From Canibacter sp052085365 (GTDB taxonomy: Bacteria > Actinomycetota > Actinomycetes > Actinomycetales > Microbacteriaceae): DNA of 64,000 nt. This document shows positions 25,394 through 34,301 of this stretch, one piece after another (positions within the stretch are counted from its first letter, which is position 1; each line of letters opens with the position of its first letter). Position numbers and translations under genes: made by a program. The stretch is from assembly GCA_052085365.1 (NCBI GenBank), contig JBQDFP010000003.1:62001-126000 (forward strand). The letters are read 5' to 3'. The notes under the pieces are model-generated. The model was not told the DNA's origin and made no database searches. It saw only the letters and a program-made list of their open reading frames with translations.

Positions 25394-26514
25394 CGTCTTT
25401 TCTTTTTTGACGTATACGTGTCCTGGATTCGTGCATAGGGTTCGAGCAGGCTCACATCGATACCGTCTGCCTGGCTCGCATCGATACCGGCTCGAGTGAT
25501 CGCTCGAATGCGATCAAGTTCGGCTTGGTCTTTATCGGCGAGCTTTGGTGGTAGCCCGAGTGTGGTGTCGGTGCCGCAAACAATCCACGAGGACGTGAAC
25601 AGCAAAATGCGGCAAATAAAGTTGAACCACAACAGCAGTGCAATTATGACCACGAATGAGGCCAGGAGTGGGTTTTTACTGGCACCGCCGAGCACTGATG
25701 TTCCGAGAATCGTCAGTACGAGCAGCGCGAACGCTCCGGGTATGCTGCCGACCCACAGTCGTTTATTTGGTGCGGGTACTTCAGCAAGGTAGCGGTGTAT
25801 GGCCCACAGCACGAACCAGTAGCTCAAGAACATGAGTCCGTACCGCAGCAGTACACCCGCCCAACCGAACAACCAGTTTTCTGAGCTCAGCCCGAACCAC
25901 TGCAATACCCCGGTCATGACACTTGATCCGACGACTGTGATACCTGCCGAGAGGACGATTAACACTCCGAATACTGCCGCGAGTGCGAAGTCACGCAGTT
26001 TCAGCAGGAGCGGGTTTTTATACGCGATCGTTTCAAGGCCAAACAGGAGTCTGATCGCAGTACGAGTGCTCGTGAACCAGGTGATCACTAACAGCAGCAG
26101 CGAGGCACCTGCGATGATACTCGTCCAGCTCAAAGCACTGCCGCCGAGCAGCGTATTCACGTCAACCGCACCGTCGGCACCCAGCAGTCCGGGCACGAGC
26201 GTATCGATTTGTTCAACGAGAATTTTCAGCAGTTCGGGACGGTTGCGTAAAAATATGCCGAAGACGCTGAATCCGACCCAGAGCGCCGCGAACACCGCAA
26301 ACAAGGCTTGGAAGCTCATCCCGGCTGACAGCACGTTGCCGCCGTGGTCACTCATGTGCGTGTTGGCTCGCATGACCCGGCTGCGCTGCAGTTTCTCTAT
26401 CAGCTGCCCAACTTTGCCGGGCTGTTGATCTTTGGCCACAGACGACTCAGCCCCGTCTGATTTCTTCACAGAACTTTCGTTCTTTGAGGAATCGTTCGAC
26501 GGGGCTGCAGTCAT
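25390..26514 (-). CDS. YihY/BrkB-family inner-membrane protein
   Basis: This 374-residue protein has a polar Ser/Lys-rich N terminus (about 1-58), then six hydrophobic segments with conserved signatures ALFAVFAALWVGFS, SWTSIIAGASLLLLV and WFNFICRILLFTSSW. Long-N-terminus YihY proteins are typical of actinobacteria. Function is unknown; earlier ribonuclease BN claims were withdrawn. A TACGCT box ends six bases before the ATG on the minus strand, so it is probably leaderless. Its end overlaps the convergent MFS stop. Confidence 0.88.
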   Translation of the reverse strand: MTAAPSNDSSKNESSVKKSDGAESSVAKDQQPGKVGQLIEKLQRSRVMRANTHMSDHGGNVLSAGMSFQALFAVFAALWVGFSVFGIFLRNRPELLKILVEQIDTLVPGLLGADGAVDVNTLLGGSALSWTSIIAGASLLLLVITWFTSTRTAIRLLFGLETIAYKNPLLLKLRDFALAAVFGVLIVLSAGITVVGSSVMTGVLQWFGLSSENWLFGWAGVLLRYGLMFLSYWFVLWAIHRYLAEVPAPNKRLWVGSIPGAFALLVLTILGTSVLGGASKNPLLASFVVIIALLLWFNFICRILLFTSSWIVCGTDTTLGLPPKLADKDQAELDRIRAITRAGIDASQADGIDVSLLEPYARIQDTYTSKKKRR

Positions 26515-26550
26515 GCCTCTAGCGTAGCGTCATGCGTGCGCTTCGCGGAG

Positions 26551-27333
26551 TTATTTCACCTTTCCGCTGCGGATCGCGCTCTTCACCTCGGCAATTGCCT
26601 GGGTGACCTGGATGCCACGGGGGCACGCGTCGGTGCAGTTGAAGGTGGTGCGGCAGCGCCACACGCCCTCTTTGTCATTGAGGATGTCGAGGCGAACCTG
26701 TGCCTGGTCATCACGTGAGTCAAAGATGAATCGGTGTGCGTTCACGATTGCTGCGGGGCCGAAGTATTGACCGTCAGTCCAGAACACGGGGCATGACGAG
26801 GTGCACGCAGCACACAGAATGCACTTGGTGGTGTCATCGAAGCGCTCGCGCTCTTCAATGGTCTGATGGCGTTCTTTCCCTGGTTCTGCGGCAGTGTTTG
26901 ACTGGAAGAACGGCTGCACGGCACGGTATGCGTCGAAGAACGGTTCCATGTCAACAATGAGGTCTTTTTCTAGCGGAAGTCCTTTAATCGCTTCAACATA
27001 TACGGGTTTCGTAATGTCGAGGTCTTTAATCAGGGTCTTGCACGCGAGACGGTTTCGGCCGTTGATACGCATGGCGTCTGATCCGCAAATACCGTGGGCA
27101 CAGCTACGACGGAAGGCAAGTGTGCCGTCCTGGTCCCATTTGATGCTGTGCAGGGCGTCGAGAATACGATCCGTGGGGAACATTTCCACGTCAAAGTCTT
27201 CCCAGTACGCATCTTCCCGGTTTTCGGGATTGTAGCGGCGAATCAGCAGCGTCACCGTGAACGGTTTCGGTGCTTCTTCTGGGGTTACTTCGGCGTCGTC
27301 CTGAGTGGGCGCCTCGACAGTCGCAGTGCTCAT
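26551..27333 (-). CDS. sdhB: succinate dehydrogenase iron-sulfur subunit
   Basis: A 260-residue SdhB. The [2Fe-2S] loop RRSCAHGICGSDAM and its fourth Cys (ACKTL), the [4Fe-4S] site CILCAACTSSCP and the [3Fe-4S] site CRTTFNCTDACPRGI are all present. It passes electrons from SdhA to the membrane quinone site. ATG at 27333 follows SdhA's stop by two bases and gives MSTATVEAP; an in-frame upstream start is inside sdhA and is rejected. It ends the sdhCDAB operon. Confidence 0.97.
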   Translation of the reverse strand: MSTATVEAPTQDDAEVTPEEAPKPFTVTLLIRRYNPENREDAYWEDFDVEMFPTDRILDALHSIKWDQDGTLAFRRSCAHGICGSDAMRINGRNRLACKTLIKDLDITKPVYVEAIKGLPLEKDLIVDMEPFFDAYRAVQPFFQSNTAAEPGKERHQTIEERERFDDTTKCILCAACTSSCPVFWTDGQYFGPAAIVNAHRFIFDSRDDQAQVRLDILNDKEGVWRCRTTFNCTDACPRGIQVTQAIAEVKSAIRSGKVK

Positions 27334-27335
27334 GT

Positions 27336-29150
27336 CTAGTACTTCCTCTCCATCGGCTCGTAGCGTGTCATCACCACGGGCTTCCAATCAAGCTTGATGT
27401 GGTCTTCTGGGTCCGCTGAGTGCGGGTCTCCCACGAGGTACGCCATCGTATGCTTCATGTATTTTTCGTCGTTACGATCTGGGTAGTCGTCACGCATGTG
27501 GCCGCCACGGCTTTCCTTACGGTTTCGCGCAGCGTACGTCAACACTTCTGCAAGGTCGAGCAGGAAGCCGAGCTCGATGCCTTCCAGCAAGTCGGTGTTA
27601 AAGCGTTTGCCGTGGTCGTGAATCGCAATGTTCTGGTATCGCAGACGCAGGTCGTGAATCACTTTCAGCACGTTGGTCAGCGACTCTTCGGTGCGGAACA
27701 CCTGCGCGCCACGGTCCATCGTTTCTTGCAGTTCGCGGCGAATGCCGGCAACGCTTTCGTTGCCCTTCGTGTCGCGCAGCATGGCAACCAGTTCGCGAAT
27801 CTCCTTGGTGGGATCTTCGGGAAGGTCAATAAAGTCTGCAGTCTTCACGAAGTCCGCAGCATTGTTGCCTGCGCGCTTTCCGAACACGTTAATGTCGAGC
27901 AGCGAGTTGGTGCCGAGACGGTTCGATCCGTGCACGGAGACACAGGCGCACTCGCCAGCGGCGTACAGGCCCGGAACGATGTTTTCGTTGTCTTGCAGCA
28001 CTTCTGCGTTGTTGTTGGTGGGGATTCCACCCATTGCATAGTGCGCGGTCGGGAACACGGGCACCGGTTCGGTGACCGGGTCGACACCCAGGTAGGTGCG
28101 TGCGAACTCAGTAATATCGGGCAGCTTCGTTTCAAGCACTTCGGCGCCCAAGTGGGTGCAGTCCAGATAGACGTAGTCTTTGTTGGGGCCAGCGCCACGA
28201 CCATCAAGCACCTCTTGCACCATTGAGCGCGCAACAATGTCACGCGGTGCGAGGTCTTTAATCGTGGGTGCGTAGCGTTCCATGAAGCGTTCACCGGATG
28301 CGTTACGCAAGATCGCGCCTTCACCGCGCGCGCCTTCGGTCAGCAGAATACCGAGGCCCGCGAGACCGGTCGGGTGGAACTGGTAGAACTCCATGTCTTC
28401 CAGGGGCAGTCCTTTGCGCCAAATGATGCCAACACCGTCGCCGGTGAGGGTGTGCGCGTTTGACGTGGTTTTGAAGATCTTGCCGAAACCACCGGTTGCA
28501 AAAATCACTGATTTTGCTTGGAAGACGTGCAATTCACCGGTTGCGAGCTCGTAGGAGACGACACCTGCGACGCGTTTGTTCCCGTTTTCGTCTTCGCCCA
28601 TGGCGAGGTCGAGTGCATAGAACTCGTTGAAGAAGTTCACTTCGTTCTTAACGCAGTTCTGGTACAGGGTTTGCAGAATCATGTGACCGGTACGGTCGGC
28701 GGCATAGCATGCGCGGCGCACGGGCGATTTGCCGTGTTCGCGAGTGTGGCCACCGAAACGGCGCTGGTCAATGTTGCCTTCGGGTGTGCGGTTAAACGGC
28801 AGACCCATGTTTTCCAGGTCGATTACCGCATCAATAGCTTCTTTCGCAAGAATCTCGGCAGCGTCTTGGTCGACGAGGTAGTCGCCACCTTTCACAGTGT
28901 CGAAGGTGTGCCATTCCCAGTTGTCTTCTTCGACGTTGGCAAGAGCGGCAGCCATTCCGCCCTGTGCGGCACCGGTGTGCGAGCGGGTCGGGTACAGCTT
29001 GGTGATGACCGCGGTGCGGGCTTTCGGCGCAGCTTCAATTGCTGCACGCATGCCGGCGCCACCGGCACCAATGATCACAACATCGTATTTGTGATAGGTC
29101 ACGCCGTCTTTTACGACGATCTCTTCATCAGCTTGTGTAGTGCTGTTCAA
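27336..29150 (-). CDS. sdhA: succinate dehydrogenase flavoprotein subunit
   Basis: A 604-residue SdhA that oxidises succinate to fumarate. It shows VVIIGAGGAGMRAAIEA (FAD), TRSHTGAAQGGMAAAL with the His that links to FAD, FHPTGLAGLGILLTEGARGEGAI, TAHYAMGGIPTN and HGSNRLGTNSLLDINVFG (catalytic Arg region), then GHMRDDYP near the end. Long open frames on the opposite strand are mirror shadows of its coding bias. It is the third gene of sdhCDAB. Confidence 0.97.
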   Translation of the reverse strand: MNSTTQADEEIVVKDGVTYHKYDVVIIGAGGAGMRAAIEAAPKARTAVITKLYPTRSHTGAAQGGMAAALANVEEDNWEWHTFDTVKGGDYLVDQDAAEILAKEAIDAVIDLENMGLPFNRTPEGNIDQRRFGGHTREHGKSPVRRACYAADRTGHMILQTLYQNCVKNEVNFFNEFYALDLAMGEDENGNKRVAGVVSYELATGELHVFQAKSVIFATGGFGKIFKTTSNAHTLTGDGVGIIWRKGLPLEDMEFYQFHPTGLAGLGILLTEGARGEGAILRNASGERFMERYAPTIKDLAPRDIVARSMVQEVLDGRGAGPNKDYVYLDCTHLGAEVLETKLPDITEFARTYLGVDPVTEPVPVFPTAHYAMGGIPTNNNAEVLQDNENIVPGLYAAGECACVSVHGSNRLGTNSLLDINVFGKRAGNNAADFVKTADFIDLPEDPTKEIRELVAMLRDTKGNESVAGIRRELQETMDRGAQVFRTEESLTNVLKVIHDLRLRYQNIAIHDHGKRFNTDLLEGIELGFLLDLAEVLTYAARNRKESRGGHMRDDYPDRNDEKYMKHTMAYLVGDPHSADPEDHIKLDWKPVVMTRYEPMERKY

Positions 29151-29180
29151 CAGTCAATTCTCCTTGTTGTGATGCTGCGT

Positions 29181-29624
29181 TTAGAGATTTGCGCAGAACG
29201 AAGCGACGAGCTCAGGATCAGCGCCTTCTGGGCAGGGGTCAAAGGTCCAGGTGACGAGCGTACCCAGCAGAATAAGCAGCGCTGCCGCCAAGAAGATCGC
29301 AATCTTCAAAAACTTCGCGGCTCCTGCTTTGCTGACGTAGTCGTTGACGATGGTGCGCATACCGTTCGAGCCGTGAATCAGCGCGAGCCACAGCATGAGG
29401 GTGTCCCACACTTGCCAGAACGGGTTTGCGAGTTTACCGCCCACGAAACCGAAGTCGAGCGCGTGAATACCGTCGCCGACCATCAGGTTGGTGAACAGGT
29501 GACCGAAGATCAAGATCACCAAGAGCACGCCTGAAGCGCGCATAAAAATCCAACCGTATTTTTCCCAGTTGGTGCCTTTGCCTTCGCGATAGAAGGGAGT
29601 GTCTACTACTGCATTGCTGGTCAT
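29181..29624 (-). CDS. sdhD: succinate dehydrogenase membrane subunit D
   Basis: This 147-residue membrane anchor has three hydrophobic helices, at about 27-46 (ASGVLLVILIFGHLFTNLM, with the likely haem His), 70-90 and 108-130. The C-terminal tail (DPCPEGADPELVASFCANL) carries two Cys. ATG 29624 has GGAG upstream; a longer in-frame start at 29699 would overlap sdhC and is rejected. With SdhC it binds haem b and quinone. Confidence 0.93.
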   Translation of the reverse strand: MTSNAVVDTPFYREGKGTNWEKYGWIFMRASGVLLVILIFGHLFTNLMVGDGIHALDFGFVGGKLANPFWQVWDTLMLWLALIHGSNGMRTIVNDYVSKAGAAKFLKIAIFLAAALLILLGTLVTWTFDPCPEGADPELVASFCANL

Positions 29625-29638
29625 GGTGTGCTCCCTCC

Positions 29639-30055
29639 TTAGTGACCGAAGACGTTCATCAGGTGACGTGGCGTGAAGCCAATCATCAAGATGACCCACA
29701 GGACGATAACGATCCAGAACATGGCGCGCTGGTATTTAACGCCCTTGCTCCAGTAATCGATGAGAATAATGCGCAGGCCGTTCAATGCGTGGAAGGCGAC
29801 CGCTCCCACAAGCGCGACCTCACCAATTCCCATGACCGGGTTCTTGTACGTGCCGATTACAGCGTTGTAAGCCTCAGGGCTGACACGAATTAGTGCAGTG
29901 TCGAGGACGTGCACCAACAAGAAGAAGTAGATAGCGACACCGGTAATACGGTGGAGCACCCAGGACCACATACCTTCGTTGCCACGATATAGGGTGCCAC
30001 CGACCTTCACGCGTTTGCGCTTAGCCGGTTCTGCTTGAGCCGTTTGGGCTGACAC
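29639..30055 (-). CDS. sdhC: succinate dehydrogenase cytochrome b556 subunit
   Basis: A 138-residue SdhC: a basic cytosolic N terminus, then the SdhC signature GMWSWVLHRITGVAIYFFLLVHVLDTALI with conserved Ser/His/Arg and a haem His, and two more helices. The start is GTG at 30055, preceded by GAGGAGG; an upstream in-frame ATG at 30100 lacks family similarity. It begins the sdhCDAB operon, transcribed leftward. The 162-base spacer to manB contains AGGC-A5-GCCT, a small hairpin of unclear role. Confidence 0.93.
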   Translation of the reverse strand: MSAQTAQAEPAKRKRVKVGGTLYRGNEGMWSWVLHRITGVAIYFFLLVHVLDTALIRVSPEAYNAVIGTYKNPVMGIGEVALVGAVAFHALNGLRIILIDYWSKGVKYQRAMFWIVIVLWVILMIGFTPRHLMNVFGH

Positions 30056-30204
30056 GAACGTCCTCCTCAGAGTTCTTTTTAGGCAAAAAGCCTCTATCAC
30101 TCGCGTCTCAGTCGGAAAGTTACGCTGGCTGAGAATAAGCTGCGACTTCCATTATTGCACCTTTCTCGCTCAGGCCGGAACACGGCACGTGTTTGTGGAA
30201 TTGC

Positions 30205-30210
30205 TAGGGT
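30205..30210 (+). promoter_or_regulatory. -10 box for mannose-1-phosphate guanylyltransferase
   Basis: TAGGGT ends seven bases before the ATG at 30218, again without a Shine-Dalgarno sequence. A leaderless start is likely. Confidence 0.4.
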
Positions 30211-30217
30211 GTGCCTC

Positions 30218-31363
30218 ATGAACCTTTCCGACTCGCAGCGTCATTCTCAGGGCGCGGTGAACCCGCATTTCTGGGGAATCATCCCGGCTGGCGGCGTTGG
30301 GTCACGCCTGTGGCCCGTGTCGCGCGCGAATGCTCCGAAGTTTCTGCTTGACCTGACGGGCAGTGGTCGTTCCCTGTTGGAAAGCACGTGGGCACGGCTT
30401 GAGACTGTGGTACCGAAAGACCAAATCATGGTGGTCACCGGCGCGACGCATCGTGATTCAATCACCGAGCAGTTGCAAGATCTTATTGCCGAGAATCTGG
30501 TCACCGAAAGCGAACCAAAAGACTCATCGGCTGCAATCGGACTGGCGGCTGCGCTGATTGAACGTCGCGACCCTGACGCAATTGTGGGCTCCTTCGCGGC
30601 AGATCACGTGATTCGGGGGCAGCTCCTGTTCGAACGAGCCGTCAACACAGCGGTCCGTGCGGCCGAGCAGGGGTCGATTGTGACCATCGGAATCCACCCC
30701 ACGCACCCCGCCACCGGCTTTGGCTACATTAAGGCCGGCAAGCCACGCACCGATATTGCACCGTTTGACGTGTACGGGGTGCGGAAGTTTGTTGAAAAAC
30801 CCAGCAAACAGACCGCAAAGAAATATATTAACCGCGGCGACACCCTGTGGAACGCCGGTATGTTTATTGCTCGAGCTGATGTGCTGCTGCAACAGATGGC
30901 CGTATCGGCACCCGAACTGGTTGCAGGGCTACGTGAAATTGCAGCGGCCTGGGACTCCCCCGACGCCGCCGCAGTGCGTGAACGTATTTGGCCGACCCTG
31001 CCGAAGATCGCAGTTGATTACACCGTGGCAGAACCGGCAGCTGCCGCGGACAATATGGTCTGTGTGGCCGCGCACTTCGAGTGGGACGATGTCGGCGATT
31101 TCGCGAGCGTCGCAAATCTTTTGACGCGCGGGCGCTGGAATGACCTTGCGGTGCTCGGCGATGATGATGCTCAAGTATTGGCTGAGGGATCGAGCGGCAT
31201 TGTGGTCGCGAACCAACCACGCCTGGTCACCATTGTGGGAATGAAAGACGTGGTGGTGGTTGACACTGAAGACGCGCTCCTGGTGACCGACAAAGATCAC
31301 GCGCAGGATGTCAAGAAACTCGTGGGACGGATCCGCCAGCAGGGGGACGCGGGAGTTTTGTAA
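30218..31363 (+). CDS. manB: mannose-1-phosphate guanylyltransferase
   Basis: A 381-residue nucleotidyltransferase that makes GDP-mannose from GTP and mannose-1-phosphate. It has the activation loop PAGGVGSRLWPVSRANAPKF, the SFAADHVIRG region (metal/nucleotide) and FVEKPSK for sugar binding. Length matches actinobacterial ManB/ManC of the short type, without an isomerase domain. GDP-mannose feeds PIMs, lipomannan or protein mannosylation in actinobacteria. ATG 30218 is chosen because the -10 box is directly upstream; a longer in-frame ATG at 30155 would add 21 residues of non-family sequence. Confidence 0.92.
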   Translation: MNLSDSQRHSQGAVNPHFWGIIPAGGVGSRLWPVSRANAPKFLLDLTGSGRSLLESTWARLETVVPKDQIMVVTGATHRDSITEQLQDLIAENLVTESEPKDSSAAIGLAAALIERRDPDAIVGSFAADHVIRGQLLFERAVNTAVRAAEQGSIVTIGIHPTHPATGFGYIKAGKPRTDIAPFDVYGVRKFVEKPSKQTAKKYINRGDTLWNAGMFIARADVLLQQMAVSAPELVAGLREIAAAWDSPDAAAVRERIWPTLPKIAVDYTVAEPAAAADNMVCVAAHFEWDDVGDFASVANLLTRGRWNDLAVLGDDDAQVLAEGSSGIVVANQPRLVTIVGMKDVVVVDTEDALLVTDKDHAQDVKKLVGRIRQQGDAGVL

Positions 31364-31413
31364 ATTTGTGAGATTTTGGTGTGGTGTTAAGGGTTGAGTG
31401 CCACACTGAAGAC

Positions 31414-32244
31414 ATGTCTGAAAACACAGTCCCAGAAATTACTCTCAACGACGGCCAGAAGATTCCTCAGCTTGGCTTCGGGGTATTCATGGTCGATCCT
31501 GATGAAACCGAACGCATTGTGACCGATGCGCTCGAGGCAGGCTATCGCCACATCGACACCGCCGCTATTTACGGCAACGAAGACGGTGTGGGCCGAGCAA
31601 TCGCAAAGTCAGGTATTGATCGTGATGAACTGTTTGTGACCACGAAGCTGTGGAATGACCGTCACCGTGACGCAAAGAACGCGCTTGAGGAGTCGCTTGA
31701 GAAGCTCGGACTGGCAGAAGTGAATATGTACCTGATTCACTGGCCAGCACCGAAAACCGGTGATTTTTTGACCGCGTGGCGCACTCTTGAAGAGCTTCGT
31801 GAAGCTGGGCTCACCCGATCTATCGGGGTGTCAAACTTCCTGCCGCAGCATATTGAAGAGCTTGTGAAGCACGCGGACGTGCCTCCTGTGGTGGACCAGA
31901 TCGAGCTTCACCCGGCCTATCAGCAGCGTGATGTCACTGACGTGGCGCGAGATATCGGTATCGAAATTGAGGCGTGGGGTCCGCTCGGGCAGGGCAAATA
32001 CGATCTCTTCAGTGAAGCACCGGTGGCTGCTGCCGCGAAAGCACACAATGTGACCCCTGCTCAGGCCGTGCTGCGTTGGCACTTACAGCTGGGCAACATT
32101 GTCTTCCCGAAGTCGAACAGCGCTGAACGGATGCGTGAAAACTTCGACCTGTTTGGGTTTGAACTCACTGACAACGAGGTTGCGGCGATCTCGGCACTTG
32201 ACCGTGGTCAGCGGGGCGGGCCGCATCCGCTTGATGTTGACTAG
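31414..32244 (+). CDS. aldo/keto reductase
   Basis: A 276-residue NADPH-dependent reductase of the 2,5-diketo-D-gluconate reductase (AKR5) type. The (beta/alpha)8 fold shows the catalytic Asp/Tyr in HIDTAAIYGNE, Lys in TTKLWN and His in YLIHWP, plus IGVSNF and the C-terminal NADP-binding IVFPKSNSAERMREN. ATG 31414 gives the standard MSENTVPEITLNDG start; a GTG 33 bases upstream is rejected. The physiological carbonyl substrate is unknown. Confidence 0.92.
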   Translation: MSENTVPEITLNDGQKIPQLGFGVFMVDPDETERIVTDALEAGYRHIDTAAIYGNEDGVGRAIAKSGIDRDELFVTTKLWNDRHRDAKNALEESLEKLGLAEVNMYLIHWPAPKTGDFLTAWRTLEELREAGLTRSIGVSNFLPQHIEELVKHADVPPVVDQIELHPAYQQRDVTDVARDIGIEIEAWGPLGQGKYDLFSEAPVAAAAKAHNVTPAQAVLRWHLQLGNIVFPKSNSAERMRENFDLFGFELTDNEVAAISALDRGQRGGPHPLDVD

Positions 32245-32275
32245 GGGTCTCACCTGAAGTTGTGACGCGATAACG

Positions 32276-32319
32276 CGCAAACGCCCGGCCTGCTGAGAAA
32301 GCAGTGCCGGGCGTTTGCG
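32276..32319. terminator. bidirectional hairpin terminator
   Basis: A 14-base perfect stem (CGCAAACGCCCGGC with its complement) continues as a second five-base stem, CTGCT/AGCAG, around GAGAA. It separates the convergent aldo/keto reductase and ccsB genes. The T-tract is short, so efficiency is uncertain. Confidence 0.75.
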
Positions 32320-32358
32320 GTTGTGATGGGGCCCTGAAAACGGGCGGATCACAGTTGC

Positions 32359-33249
32359 TTAGAGACCCGAATATGCGTGCAGGCCTTTAAAGTACACGTT
32401 CACGATCGTGAAGTTAAAGATCACGGCAGAGTAGGCGATGATCGACAGCCAGGCCGACCGGGTGCCGCGCCAGCCGCGGGTTGCACGCGCGTGAATAAAG
32501 CCGGCGTACAGCACCCAGATCACGAAGGTCCAGACTTCTTTCGTGTCCCAACCCCAGTACCGGCTCCAGGCGCGTTCCGCCCAAATGGAGCCCGCGATCA
32601 GAGTGAAGGTCCAGAATACGAAACCGATAATTGCGACCCGATACGAGAGGTCTTCGAGTCGTAACGCCGACGGAATGCCGCGCAAGAATTTCATCTTGCT
32701 GGTCCCGCCCTCTTTTTCGAGACGTTCACGCCGCGCCTGCAGTAACTGCAGTACGGAGAGCCCGAACGACAGCGTGAGGAAGCCTGTGGCAAGCACTGCT
32801 ACCAGAATATGGATCACGAGCCAGTACGAATCGAGTGCGGGCTGCAGCGGCACAATCGGCACGTAATAGTTCATTTTTGAGATGCCCAAAAAGAGCACTG
32901 CCATACCGGTGATGAGCGTGCCGAGGAATCTCAGGTCGACAAAGAACTGTGCCACGATGAAAACGAGCACGATCGCGAGCGTCGCGGTGAGCGCAAACTC
33001 GTACATGTTTGCCCACGGGACACGGCCCGCTTCAATTCCGTGCAGAATGTCAGACCCGAGATGCAGGAGCCAGCCGAGCACCGTGAGAGAGAACCCGACC
33101 CGCAGTGACCGGGAGCGTTTTCCGCCAACCTGCGCAAAGTCACTGCTTCGGTTTGCAAGATCGATTGCATAAAACACGAAGGCAAGTGAATACACGATCA
33201 TTGCCGAATAAAGCAGCAGAACTGAGACGTCTTCAAGAGTATTGAGCAC
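32359..33249 (-). CDS. ccsB: cytochrome c biogenesis protein CcsB
   Basis: This 296-residue membrane protein is the CcsB/ResC part of system II haem delivery. It has about eight helices, HLGSDI and the tryptophan-rich WWD-like segment IWAERAWSRYWGWDTKEVWTF near residue 230. Conserved His residues (VIHIL, GLHAYSGL, GFIHARA) may ligate haem. The start is GTG; TAAGAT ends eight bases upstream on the minus strand, suggesting a leaderless transcript. Its usual partners CcsA/ResB, CcdA and ResA are not in this window. Confidence 0.92.
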   Translation of the reverse strand: MLNTLEDVSVLLLYSAMIVYSLAFVFYAIDLANRSSDFAQVGGKRSRSLRVGFSLTVLGWLLHLGSDILHGIEAGRVPWANMYEFALTATLAIVLVFIVAQFFVDLRFLGTLITGMAVLFLGISKMNYYVPIVPLQPALDSYWLVIHILVAVLATGFLTLSFGLSVLQLLQARRERLEKEGGTSKMKFLRGIPSALRLEDLSYRVAIIGFVFWTFTLIAGSIWAERAWSRYWGWDTKEVWTFVIWVLYAGFIHARATRGWRGTRSAWLSIIAYSAVIFNFTIVNVYFKGLHAYSGL

Positions 33250-33260
33250 GGTAGTTCATC

Positions 33261-34250
33261 TTACGTTGTCTTGCTGAAAACTACTTTCCGGTTCGGAAGC
33301 GCGCCCACCATCACCGCGAGGAGCGCCACGACGGCGCCAATAATGACCGAAACGGTGACGGCTTCGCCAAGCGGCAGACCGAGTTCAATCAGTACTGAGC
33401 CGACGAGTTGTCCCGCCACATTCGCCATACTGAACATGAGCACGCCCACGACATGCACCAGCAGCGCCTGCATCGCGATGAACAGGCAACCCAGGCCGCC
33501 GGCAACATACCAAACCGGGTTTACGGGCCAGCCGGTCGGCCACCCGTTCACGATGATTGAAATGATCGCGAAGATTGCGAGGAACGCGGTCCCAACCGCG
33601 AAGTTCACGAATGTCGCCGCGATCGCGCTTCGCGCAACCGATCTGACGAGCCCATTAAAGGCGGCCTGGCCGGACATGCCAATACCTGCCGCGAATGGCA
33701 ATACAATCATCAACAGTGTGGATCCACTCAGCGTGGACCCGCTCGCTTCAATCACGACCGCAACAATTGCGAGCCCGGTGCCGAGCACTCGCCCAAGGGT
33801 GGCGCCGATCTTTCCTGCCGGGCCGACTCCGATCAGGTCCATGACAAGTCCACCGAGGACTTGCCCCGCAACAATACCGACTGTGAATACGGCAAGTCCC
33901 AGCACGCCAGCCGCGATGCTTTGAGTCAGCACGAAAAACGCCCCGAAGAACCCTCCGGTGAGGGCCCACCAGGGAAACTTCCCGGCTCGAGTTTCGGCCA
34001 CAACTGTGGTCAGTCCCGCGCGTGAGCGTTTCGAACAGGCCAAAATGACGGTCAGAATAATGAGTCCGAAGCCGAACGAGATGACGGCGGCGACGTACCC
34101 ATCGTGAATGTGGCGAGCGAGCCCTGCGGTGATGCGGCTTTGTATCGCGACGAGCGCGCCGACGAGACAGCACACTGTCAGTGCGAGGGCCTGTCTTGTT
34201 CGACTGTGTGAAACAGGTGGGGCGGTTGAGACCGTGTTGGTAATTGTCAC
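33261..34250 (-). CDS. DMT-family transporter, YdcZ type
   Basis: A 329-residue protein with about ten helices in two related halves (VAIQSRITAGLA in the first; IGMSGQAAFNGLVRS in the second), the fused form of the YdcZ/DUF606 pair. The family belongs to the drug/metabolite transporter superfamily and the substrate is unknown. The 11-base gap to ccsB places it as possibly co-transcribed upstream, but ccsB also has its own -10-like box. No regulator is beside it. Confidence 0.85.
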   Translation of the reverse strand: MTITNTVSTAPPVSHSRTRQALALTVCCLVGALVAIQSRITAGLARHIHDGYVAAVISFGFGLIILTVILACSKRSRAGLTTVVAETRAGKFPWWALTGGFFGAFFVLTQSIAAGVLGLAVFTVGIVAGQVLGGLVMDLIGVGPAGKIGATLGRVLGTGLAIVAVVIEASGSTLSGSTLLMIVLPFAAGIGMSGQAAFNGLVRSVARSAIAATFVNFAVGTAFLAIFAIISIIVNGWPTGWPVNPVWYVAGGLGCLFIAMQALLVHVVGVLMFSMANVAGQLVGSVLIELGLPLGEAVTVSVIIGAVVALLAVMVGALPNRKVVFSKTT

Positions 34251-34301
34251 TGTGGCAGCCTACCCCGCATGCTGGGGGCGACTCACCCGGGACGCGCAGA
34301 T

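Noticed and set aside
28518..29534. Long open frames on the plus strand opposite sdhA/sdhD (also 27420-28226)
   Set aside because: They mirror the codon bias of the sdh genes, have no family similarity and no ribosome site. They are antisense shadows.
30081..30093. AGGC-A5-GCCT hairpin in the sdhC-manB spacer as a terminator
   Set aside because: Only four base pairs and placed upstream of both divergent genes; probably chance or a minor leader element.
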